This document shows positions 1-4,431 of a stretch of DNA of 5,107 nucleotides, in pieces; positions within the stretch are counted from its first letter, which is position 1; the number at the start of each line of letters is the position of its first letter. The notes below the pieces were generated by a model. The model did not search any database. It was not told the DNA's origin and saw only the letters and a list, made by a program, of their open reading frames with translations. Both the position numbers and the translations under genes were made by a program. This stretch comes from an uncultured Selenomonadales bacterium (lineage in GTDB: Bacteria; Bacillota; Negativicutes; Selenomonadales; Selenomonadaceae), in assembly GCA_946403735.1 (NCBI GenBank), contig CAMJAZ010000163.1, positions 1 to 5,107 of the forward strand. Direction: 5' to 3'.

Positions 1-548
1 AAATTATTGGTGGTGAAAAAATTATGTCGGCAATGGCGTATCTTAATCACAGTGGCATTATAATGAATTTAGGCAACAAAATTTTTAATTACGTCGTGGC
101 TAATAAATGCGGCTACGTTTTTCCCGATAATGTTGACGTTCACTTTCCCGACGGAAATCTTTTCAGACCCGATTTAACAGTTATTACTGCGGAAAATAAA
201 AAAATCTTGAATTGGAAAGGCGCAATTAACGGCGTACCCGATATGGTTGTCGAAGTACTTTCACGTTCCACTAAAAAAAATGACTTAACCATAAAAAAAG
301 ATATTTATGAATCAAACGGCGTTAAAGAATATTGGATTGTCGATCCTTGGGCTAAAAGTGTTACAGTTTATATTTTGCGTGACGGAAAATTTGAATTTGA
401 ACACGAATATTTTAAATGTGATGCGGATGAATGGTCTGGCTTTAACGACGAAGAAAAAGCCGCCTATAAATCTGAAATCAAAGTTTCAATCTTCGACGAC
501 TTATTCATTAAGGTTGACGATATTTTTTCTTGGGGCTATGACTTTTGA
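1..548 (+). CDS. Uma2-family (DUF820) restriction-endonuclease-fold protein, 5' end cut by window
   Basis: The reading frame is open from base 3, so the gene begins upstream of the window. The first ATG (nt 24) is internal: the codons before it read IIGGEKI, matching the family's N-terminal 'ELI.GE' segment, and the following HSGIIMNLGNKIFNYV matches the usual 'H..I...L...L' helix. Numbering from that ATG, the PD-(D/E)XK-like core is visible: RPD with Asp50 in a 'RPDLTVI' strand, Glu77 in 'VVEVLSRST', and Lys91/Lys92 before 'IYESNGVKEYWIVDP' (about 94-108), the most recognisable Uma2 block. The C-terminus ends with the typical short beta strands and a hydrophobic 'DDLFIKVDDIF'. The family has a nuclease fold, often occurs in many copies per genome, and its cellular role is largely unknown. 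The epimerase gene starts 15 nt after the stop, so the two are probably co-transcribed. The family call is firm; nuclease activity is inferred. A true start at nt 24 is possible (GGTGGTG lies upstream) but less likely. Confidence 0.88.
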   Translation, partial: IIGGEKIMSAMAYLNHSGIIMNLGNKIFNYVVANKCGYVFPDNVDVHFPDGNLFRPDLTVITAENKKILNWKGAINGVPDMVVEVLSRSTKKNDLTIKKDIYESNGVKEYWIVDPWAKSVTVYILRDGKFEFEHEYFKCDADEWSGFNDEEKAAYKSEIKVSIFDDLFIKVDDIFSWGYDF

Positions 549-552
549 GTTT

Positions 553-557
553 AGGTG
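553..557 (+). promoter_or_regulatory. Ribosome binding site that sets the epimerase start
   Basis: AGGTG lies 6 nt before the ATG at 564. The in-frame GTG at 555 is part of this SD itself, so the longer reading that starts at 555 is unlikely. The site lies just after the Uma2 stop codon, consistent with coupled or closely spaced translation. Confidence 0.65.
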
Positions 558-563
558 AAAAAA

Positions 564-1616
564 ATGTATATCAATCACGAAATTTATAAAGCTGACGTAG
601 ACGCGGCGGCAAATGAAAATTTAGCGTGGGAAAAGCTTTCTGGAAAAAGTTTACTTTTAACTGGCGCAACTGGTCTTATTGGAACGATGATTGTTGATGT
701 GCTGATGAAAAAAAATCGTGACGAAAATTTAAACGTGAAAATTTACGCGGCAGGACGTAATGAAAAAATTGCCGCGCAGAGATTCGCCGATTACGAAGGC
801 GACAAAAATTTTCAGTTCGTCAAAATGAATGTCAATGAACCTATCGTGCAAGATTTTTCCGTCAACTACATTATCCACGCCGCCAGCAATACTCATCCTG
901 TTTTGTATTCGACTGATCCTGTTGGTACGATGATGGCAAATTTTTTAGGTACTTATAATTTGCTTGAGTATGGAGTAAAATCTAAGATTGAAAGATTTTT
1001 ATTTCTGTCGTCCGTCGAAATTTACGGTAAAGCTTTAAACGCTAATGATGACTTCGACGAAAAATATTGCGGCTACATTGATTGTAACACTCTCCGCGCA
1101 GGTTACAATGAAAGTAAGCGTGCGGGCGAAACGCTTTGCAATGCGTACATCAGCCAACACGGTATTGACGCTGTAATTGCGCGTCCGTGCAGAATTTACG
1201 GTGCGACGCTTAGACTTGATAACAGTAGCGTCTTGTATCAATTTATGTTGAACGGCGTACGCGGCGAAAATATTATTCTTAAAAGCGCTGGGCAACAAAA
1301 ATTTTCTTTCTGCTACGTTGCCGACTGCGTGACTGGAATTTTTTATACGCTTTTAAACGGACAATGCGGCGAAGCTTACAACATTTCCGATTCAGGCGAA
1401 ATTTTAACGCTTGGAGAAATTGCAAAATATATCGGCGAAATTTGCGGGACTGAAGTTATTTTTGAATTGCCAGATGAAATTCAAGCTCGCGGCTTTTCAA
1501 ATGCCGTTCGTGCTGTCCTCACAAATGATAAACTGCGCGGACTCGGTTGGACACCGAAAGATGACACGCGCTCTGGCGTAAAGAAAACTATTGAAATTGT
1601 AAAGACGTTAATTTAA
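564..1616 (+). CDS. NAD(P)-dependent epimerase/dehydratase (extended SDR, sugar-nucleotide type)
   Basis: A 350-residue extended short-chain dehydrogenase/reductase, normal length for sugar-nucleotide epimerases, dehydratases and decarboxylases. The Rossmann nucleotide-binding motif TGATGLIG is at about 33-40. HAASNTHP (about 105-112) corresponds to the conserved 'H.AA' loop. SSVEIYG (149-155) supplies the Ser and Glu of the active site. The catalytic pair Tyr181 and Lys185 lies in YNESKRAGE, and RPCRIYG (207-213) starts the substrate domain. The Asp of the dTDP-glucose 4,6-dehydratase 'DE' motif is replaced by Val, which argues against that activity. The 'ESKRAGETLC' helix resembles UDP-glucuronate decarboxylases and related enzymes, but the usual Arg in the 'QTR.F.YV.D' segment appears as Lys (QQKFSFCYVAD), so the exact substrate is open. 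It is cytoplasmic and most likely makes a precursor for surface polysaccharide. No glycan genes are visible nearby. Transcription ends at the hairpin 33 nt downstream. Confidence 0.88.
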   Translation: MYINHEIYKADVDAAANENLAWEKLSGKSLLLTGATGLIGTMIVDVLMKKNRDENLNVKIYAAGRNEKIAAQRFADYEGDKNFQFVKMNVNEPIVQDFSVNYIIHAASNTHPVLYSTDPVGTMMANFLGTYNLLEYGVKSKIERFLFLSSVEIYGKALNANDDFDEKYCGYIDCNTLRAGYNESKRAGETLCNAYISQHGIDAVIARPCRIYGATLRLDNSSVLYQFMLNGVRGENIILKSAGQQKFSFCYVADCVTGIFYTLLNGQCGEAYNISDSGEILTLGEIAKYIGEICGTEVIFELPDEIQARGFSNAVRAVLTNDKLRGLGWTPKDDTRSGVKKTIEIVKTLI

Positions 1617-1640
1617 ACAGTCATTTGAATAAATTTAAAT

Positions 1641-1675
1641 AAAAAAATTAGCCGAAAGTAAACGGCTATTTTTTT
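1641..1675. terminator. Bidirectional intrinsic terminator between convergent genes
   Basis: TAGCCG (1649-1654) pairs with CGGCTA (1663-1668) around an 8-nt loop. A T-run (1669-1675) follows on the plus strand. An A-run (1641-1647) precedes it and becomes a T-run on the minus strand. It lies between the stops of the epimerase and rbgA, so it can end both convergent transcripts. Confidence 0.85.
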
Positions 1676-1687
1676 ACAAATTTATAA

Positions 1688-2566
1688 TCACGGCATAGGA
1701 ATTTCATCAAGCGTAATTTTGCCAAGTTTACCTGCGCGGAACTCTGATAAAATCATCTTGACGGCTTTGTCAACGTCAAGCACGCCGCCTTTACGAATAC
1801 AGCCGCGTTTCAATCCAATCTTTTCTAAAATTTCCTGCCCAGTTATAGGTAACGGCTCGGAAATTTTGTACCGTTCGCAAATTCCCGCAGGATTCTTTTT
1901 AGCCAAAAATTCAAGTAGCAAATGCGTTATCGGTTCAAGGTCATGCACTTCATCGCTAATTGCGTAAGTCCAAACTAATTTCAATGCAACGTCTTGATCT
2001 TCAAACTTCGGCGGCAAAATTCCAGGCGTATCCAAAAGTTGCAGTCCGTCAGCAATTTTAATCCACTGCTTAGCACGTGTGACGCCAGGTCGATTTTCAA
2101 TTTTCGTATGATTGACGCCAGCCAGCCGATTTATCAAAGAAGATTTTCCAGCGTTTGGAATGCCGATAACCATAGCGCGGGCGGCTCGTGGTTTTGCGCC
2201 GTACTTAACAAGCTTGTGAGTATTTTTTTCAGCTAAACTTTTTGCCTCCGCGATTAACTTTTTAATGCCCGTACCTTGCACCGCGTCGACGGCAACGGCA
2301 GAAATATTTTCATCGTGAAATTTTTTCAGCCAAAGTTTGGTATCTTCGACGGACGCTAAGTCAGATTTTGCCAGCACAATTAATTTAGGTTTATCGCCCA
2401 AAAGATTTTGCAAATTTGGATTTTGACTGCTAAGCGGTATTCGCGCGTCTAAAACTTCTATAACTAAGTCGACCAGCTTTAAATTTTCTTCAATAAGTCG
2501 CTCGGCTTTCTTCATATGACCTGGAAACCATTGCAACGTTTCAGCTAACTTTTCATTCAAATTCAT
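1688..2566 (-). CDS. rbgA: Ribosome biogenesis GTPase RbgA (YlqF)
   Basis: A 292-residue circularly permuted GTPase of the YlqF/YawG family (B. subtilis RbgA is of similar length), which acts late in 50S subunit assembly. WFPGHMKKA near the N-terminus (13-21) is the family signature, and LDARIPLSSQNP (39-50) follows. The G motifs are in permuted order: G4 AKSD (66-69), G5 near VAVDA (91-95), G1/P-loop GIPNAGKSS (135-143), G2 Thr in RPGVTR (159-164) and G3 DTPG (179-182). A C-terminal helical, probably RNA-binding domain runs from about 190 to 292. The frame is open upstream to 2650, but the added residues have no counterpart in the family. The ATG at 2566 has AAAGG before it and places WFPGHM where relatives have it. 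G4 has Ala where NKxD or TKxD is usual. The gene is divergent from the small membrane protein and appears monocistronic. Confidence 0.95.
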   Translation of the reverse strand: MNLNEKLAETLQWFPGHMKKAERLIEENLKLVDLVIEVLDARIPLSSQNPNLQNLLGDKPKLIVLAKSDLASVEDTKLWLKKFHDENISAVAVDAVQGTGIKKLIAEAKSLAEKNTHKLVKYGAKPRAARAMVIGIPNAGKSSLINRLAGVNHTKIENRPGVTRAKQWIKIADGLQLLDTPGILPPKFEDQDVALKLVWTYAISDEVHDLEPITHLLLEFLAKKNPAGICERYKISEPLPITGQEILEKIGLKRGCIRKGGVLDVDKAVKMILSEFRAGKLGKITLDEIPMP

Positions 2567-2570
2567 CACG

Positions 2571-2576
2571 CCTTTC
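2571..2576 (-). promoter_or_regulatory. Ribosome binding site of rbgA
   Basis: On the minus strand GAAAGG sits 4 nt before the ATG at 2566. The spacing is short but usable. The other in-frame ATG, at 2578, has only A/T-rich sequence before it, so this site favours the 292-residue form. Confidence 0.55.
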
Positions 2577-2627
2577 ATACATAAAAATAAAGTAAATGAG
2601 ATTGAATTAAAATACAAAATTGTCCCA

Positions 2628-2639
2628 TTGGCACACCAA
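2628..2639. promoter_or_regulatory. Dyad TTGG-N4-CCAA in divergent intergenic region
   Basis: TTGG (2628-2631) and CCAA (2636-2639) form a perfect 4+4 dyad around CACA, between rbgA and the divergent membrane-protein gene and about 20 bp upstream of a TATAAT box. It could be an operator or overlap a -35 region for rbgA (TTGGTG on the minus strand). No regulator can be named, and the dyad is short enough to be chance. Confidence 0.3.
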
Positions 2640-2657
2640 AGGAAAATCATTTTGAAT

Positions 2658-2663
2658 TATAAT
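2658..2663 (+). promoter_or_regulatory. Probable -10 box of the membrane-protein gene
   Basis: TATAAT is an exact sigma-A -10 hexamer 32 nt before the ATG at 2696 and 15 nt before the SD. No good -35 hexamer lies 16-18 nt upstream (TTGGCA at 2628-2633 is 24 nt away), so the promoter would be weak or activator-dependent. The surrounding ATTATAAT is palindromic, so the box does not fix direction by itself. Confidence 0.45.
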
Positions 2664-2695
2664 AGAAAATATTTTTATGGAGGTGTTTATTTGTT

Positions 2696-3094
2696 ATGGG
2701 TGTTTTAGGAAAAATTTTAGGGTATTTCGTTTTAATTTTCATTTTTTCTTGGATCGGCGAAAAATTATTTTATGATTTTGACCAAGCAGTTTTTCTGCTT
2801 TTCGACGGGCATATTTTTAAAGGTCTTTGTACTTTGTTTGTGATGTTTATACTTTATTCAATAGCTGCAATAGCGACTTGTAGTAACAATAACGGTGGCG
2901 ATTCCGATAGCGGTAAATTGGCAGCCTTTATAATTTTTGCAGTTCTGGTTTATTTTGTAGGCTCTGACGTTTATGAATTGTACCAATCATCTAGCAGTGC
3001 GCTTGACGGAACAGCCAATGCGTTTTTGTATTTGCTTGTATCTGCAAATGATGTTTTAAAAATAATCACACTTTTTATGGCACTTAATTTTTGA
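2696..3094 (+). CDS. Small integral membrane protein of unknown function
   Basis: A 132-residue, strongly hydrophobic protein that I do not recognise. Likely membrane segments are about 5-22 (after MGVLGKI), 43-61, 74-92 and a weaker one at about 108-130. A polar loop rich in Asn, Gly, Asp and Ser (CSNNNGGDSDSG, 62-73) joins segments two and three. A short region around residue 37, FDGH, sits between the first two. The start is well supported: GGAGGTG at 2679-2685, 10 nt before the ATG. There is no signal-peptide cleavage motif, catalytic motif or known domain. It stands alone between rbgA (divergent) and the toxin-antitoxin-like locus downstream, and no clear terminator follows its stop. It is probably a real gene given the SD, length and coherent topology. 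Its function is unknown. Confidence 0.75.
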   Translation: MGVLGKILGYFVLIFIFSWIGEKLFYDFDQAVFLLFDGHIFKGLCTLFVMFILYSIAAIATCSNNNGGDSDSGKLAAFIIFAVLVYFVGSDVYELYQSSSSALDGTANAFLYLLVSANDVLKIITLFMALNF

Positions 3095-3135
3095 ATAAAA
3101 AATCAAGCGTCGTAAAAAGATTTTATAAAATTTTG

Positions 3136-3164
3136 TTGACGGTAAATTTTTTCTCTGCTAAAAT
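3136..3164 (+). promoter_or_regulatory. Sigma-A promoter of the antisense (antitoxin-like) RNA
   Basis: TTGACG (3136-3141), a 17-bp spacer and TAAAAT (3159-3164), with an extended -10 TGC immediately before the hexamer. The predicted start is near 3171. No plus-strand gene follows before a terminator at 3265-3290, so the product is a short RNA. Confidence 0.8.
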
Positions 3165-3183
3165 TTAACTGATGATTCATTGT

Positions 3184-3192
3184 CATCACCTC
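3184..3192. repeat. Direct repeat, copy 1, in antisense RNA
   Basis: CATCACCTC here is identical to 3372-3380. With CAT three bases before each copy, 12 of 15 positions agree (CAT-N3-CATCACCTC). Because the two copies are transcribed in opposite directions, the RNAs gain a trans-complementary 9-nt stretch covering the peptide SD. Confidence 0.8.
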
Positions 3193-3195
3193 AAC

Positions 3196-3237
3196 AAATA
3201 AAAAGAGTCAGCCAGTTTTGGACACGTCGGCTACCTC
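3196..3237 (-). terminator. Second, distal terminator of the peptide mRNA
   Basis: Read on the minus strand: GAG (3237-3235), two unpaired bases, AGCC (3232-3229), a 15-nt apical region, GGCT (3213-3210), two unpaired bases, CTC (3207-3205), then the T-tract TTTTTATTT (3204-3196). The T-tract is better than that of the proximal hairpin, so a full-length peptide mRNA of about 220 nt may end here. Confidence 0.6.
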
Positions 3238-3240
3238 TCA
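3226..3240. repeat. Inverted repeat, arm 1 (pairs with 3391-3406)
   Basis: This 15-nt arm (GTCGGCTACCTCTCA) is the reverse complement of 3391-3406 apart from one extra A there. In a full-length minus-strand mRNA the two arms would base-pair 5' leader to 3' end. Equally, the antisense RNA and the peptide mRNA leader share this sequence in the same sense. Confidence 0.8.
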
Positions 3241-3256
3241 AAGTTTAAAATGTTAC

Positions 3257-3290
3257 AGAAAGATAGCCGCCGTACGAGGGCGGCTTTTCT
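3257..3290. terminator. Shared bidirectional terminator of the two convergent RNAs
   Basis: AGCCGCC (3265-3271) pairs perfectly with GGCGGCT (3279-3285) around a 7-nt loop. On the plus strand the stem runs into TTTTCT (3285-3290), ending the antisense RNA. On the minus strand it is followed by ATCTTTCT, a weaker tract, 9 nt after the peptide stop codon. AGAAA (3257-3261) and TTTCT (3286-3290) can extend the stem across a 3-nt bulge. Confidence 0.8.
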
Positions 3291-3293
3291 ACG

Positions 3294-3368
3294 TTAGTCC
3301 TTAAAGAACACGGCGTAGACAATGGCGACGGTTTGAATTACCGTACAAATGATGTCGATAATATCCAT
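3294..3368 (-). CDS. 24-residue hydrophobic peptide, probable type I toxin
   Basis: A 24-residue peptide reading M-D-I-I-D at the N-terminus, then an almost uninterrupted hydrophobic stretch (residues 3-22, with Asp5 and Gln12 as the only strongly polar residues), ending in FFKD. This is a single membrane-spanning helix with a charged tail, the common form of type I toxins such as Fst, TxpA and holin-like toxins, but I cannot match its sequence to a named family. The start at 3368 is chosen because GGAGG (3381-3377) is 8 nt upstream. The in-frame ATG at 3374, giving 26 residues, would be only 2 nt from the SD. A near-consensus promoter at 3427-3455 and a hairpin right after the stop frame it as a compact transcription unit. 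Its RBS lies in a hairpin and is targeted by the convergent RNA. Toxicity is inferred from architecture; a small regulatory membrane peptide is the alternative. Confidence 0.75.
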   Translation of the reverse strand: MDIIDIICTVIQTVAIVYAVFFKD

Positions 3369-3371
3369 AGC

Positions 3372-3380
3372 CATCACCTC
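3372..3380. repeat. Direct repeat, copy 2, over the peptide RBS
   Basis: CATCACCTC on the plus strand is GAGGTGATG on the mRNA strand: the SD plus the region just before the start codon at 3368. It is identical to 3184-3192 in the antisense RNA gene. Confidence 0.8.
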
Positions 3381-3398
3381 CCCACAAATGTGAGAGGT
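3376..3398 (-). promoter_or_regulatory. SD-sequestering hairpin in the peptide mRNA leader
   Basis: On the minus strand ACCTCTCACA (3398-3389) can pair with TGTGGGGAGGT (3386-3376): ACCU with AGGU, C-G, U-G, one bulged G, and CACA with UGUG. This buries the GGAGG SD in a stem. The innermost A-U pair must open to leave a 4-nt loop. Translation would then need the stem to be displaced. Confidence 0.6.
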
Positions 3399-3406
3399 AA
3401 GCCGAC
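3391..3406. repeat. Inverted repeat, arm 2, in the peptide mRNA leader
   Basis: The reverse complement of 3226-3240 with one inserted base. In the mRNA this arm contains the anti-SD ACCUCUC, so pairing with the 3' arm and pairing with the SD are mutually exclusive. Confidence 0.75.
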
Positions 3407-3426
3407 TCACCGTCTGACTTGCAAAA

Positions 3427-3455
3427 ATTATAGCAATTTAAATTTTTTCAGTCAA
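3427..3455 (-). promoter_or_regulatory. Strong sigma-A promoter of the hydrophobic-peptide mRNA
   Basis: Minus strand: TTGACT (3455-3450), a 17-bp spacer and TATAAT (3432-3427) with an extended -10 TGC just upstream. This is near-consensus and the best promoter in the window. The predicted start is near 3420, giving a leader of about 52 nt before the ATG at 3368. Confidence 0.85.
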
Positions 3456-3525
3456 TGTTGATAAGAAAGTAAAACTCGCCAAAAGAAAAAGTAGGTTTAA
3501 AAAAATTTAACTTAATCAATACGAT

Positions 3526-4356
3526 TTAGTTAATATCTTCAAATGGAATTTCGCTTTCCATTCCAAAATTCACGTCGTCAATGACAACGTCTTCATCATC
3601 TTCAATTTTGAAAAAGTCGCCGTCATTCTGCAACATCCACGTTTCATTAGCGGCGGCAGAATTTTCAAGCACACATTCAACGTTTTTACTATCGCTGGCA
3701 TAATAAAATTTTTCCGCATCTTCGCGTGAAAGTCCACTTTGAACTTTGCGATTGATTAAACGTTCCTTCAACATTTCTGGACGCGCTTTGATAAAGACGG
3801 TGTAGTCAGCTAAAACGCGAATATTTGTCCAGCGCGGATCTTTCAGCAACAAATAATTTCCTTCAAGCAAAATTATATCGTCTTCAACGCTCAACACGTC
3901 ATGCACAACATCATGAATCATTCTGTCGTAAATGTGCCAGTCTGTACCTTCTTGTCGAACTTCGCGCAATTTCGTCTGCAAAGTGTCAACGTCGAAAGTT
4001 TCAGGCGCACCTTTAATATCATTGAGTAAAATTTCTTGATCGTCTTTCAAAATTTTATTCGCCTTGAGATAATCGGCGGGATAGTGGAAACCGTCCATAC
4101 CAAGCGCACGTACAGGCGAAATTTCAATATTTTCACGGCTAAGTTGTTCTAAAAATTGTACAAGCGTCGTTTTACCAGCACCAGGCGGCGCGGCGATAAA
4201 CGCAACAACTTTTCTGTCGGTGACTTCACGCAGTTCACTAAGTTTAAGTAAAAACGGCTTGAAAATTTTTTCAATCGCACCTTTGCTGAATCGAACCTCC
4301 TGCGATAAGCCGTTAATTTCCATTTTATAGTTAAACCAAATTTTATTTTCTTCCAT
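3526..4356 (-). CDS. P-loop kinase of the YggC/FrcK-like nucleoside or sugar kinase group
   Basis: A 276-residue P-loop phosphotransferase related to the uridine kinase/pantothenate kinase superfamily, in the subgroup annotated as nucleoside/nucleotide kinase or putative fructose-transport kinase. Residues 51-64 (VAFIAAPPGAGKTT) form the beta strand and Walker A loop; its first Gly is replaced by Ala56, while Gly61-Lys62-Thr63 are kept. MDGFH (87-91) is the substrate-site motif with the catalytic-type Asp. KGAPETFDVD (115-124) and LLEGNYLLL (163-171) are further hallmarks, and ARPEMLKERLINRK (191-204) is the lid with Arg residues. The C-terminal 30 or so residues are strongly acidic and look like an extra tail. 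The start is firm: AGGAGG (4368-4363) is 6 nt before the ATG. It is a cytoplasmic enzyme whose substrate cannot be decided here. It is divergent from serS, and no clear GC-rich terminator follows it. Confidence 0.85.
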   Translation of the reverse strand: MEENKIWFNYKMEINGLSQEVRFSKGAIEKIFKPFLLKLSELREVTDRKVVAFIAAPPGAGKTTLVQFLEQLSRENIEISPVRALGMDGFHYPADYLKANKILKDDQEILLNDIKGAPETFDVDTLQTKLREVRQEGTDWHIYDRMIHDVVHDVLSVEDDIILLEGNYLLLKDPRWTNIRVLADYTVFIKARPEMLKERLINRKVQSGLSREDAEKFYYASDSKNVECVLENSAAANETWMLQNDGDFFKIEDDEDVVIDDVNFGMESEIPFEDIN

Positions 4357-4376
4357 TTTAATCCTCCTCGCGCGGC

Positions 4377-4405
4377 ATTTTACTATTTTTCAAGAAATTT
4401 TTCAA
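4377..4405 (-). promoter_or_regulatory. Promoter of the P-loop kinase gene
   Basis: Minus strand: TTGAAA (4405-4400), a 17-bp spacer and TAAAAT (4382-4377). The predicted start is near 4370, so the leader is only about 14 nt and consists of little more than the SD. Confidence 0.65.
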
Positions 4406-4431
4406 TGGCGGCAAGGTAGGTCAAAATTTAA

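Larger units (their letters stand above)
3171..3290 (+). ncRNA. Antisense RNA, probable antitoxin of a type I toxin-antitoxin locus
   Basis: A transcript of about 120 nt is predicted from the promoter at 3136-3164 to the hairpin and T-run at 3265-3290. It has no convincing ORF or SD on its own strand. It converges on the small hydrophobic-peptide gene and overlaps the 3' part of that gene's mRNA. Its 5' region contains CATCACCTC (3184-3192), the exact complement of the peptide's SD region GAGGTGATG, so it could block translation in trans. A second segment, ACCTCTC (3233-3239), is also anti-SD-like and lies within a sequence shared with the peptide mRNA leader. Convergent transcription, a shared terminator and a direct repeat overlapping the toxin RBS are the hallmarks of par (Fst/RNA II)-type loci. 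Ends are inferred from promoter and terminator positions. Confidence 0.68.

Noticed and set aside
555..563. GTG start of the epimerase at 555
   Set aside because: This GTG is part of the AGGTG SD for the ATG at 564, and it has no SD of its own.
1035..1298. Minus-strand open frame inside the epimerase
   Set aside because: A shadow of the coding strand with no SD or recognisable protein; the plus-strand SDR motifs are decisive.
1719..2236. Plus-strand open frames inside rbgA
   Set aside because: Antisense shadows of a well-supported GTPase, with no SD or family resemblance.
2567..2650. 28-residue N-terminal extension of rbgA
   Set aside because: The frame is open, but the added residues are not RbgA-like, there is no SD at 2650, and AAAGG precedes the ATG at 2566.
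3098..3126. Terminator after the membrane-protein gene
   Set aside because: AAAATC and GATTTT can pair, but the stem is all weak pairs with a long loop and the T-run is interrupted.
3495..3511. Terminator after the P-loop kinase gene
   Set aside because: GTTTAAA and TTTAAC flanking A/T bases form only a weak AT stem; it is not convincing.
3095..3525. CRISPR array or insertion-sequence remnant
   Set aside because: The repeats are only two copies each, of opposite function and unequal spacing, and no transposase fragment or spacer periodicity is present.
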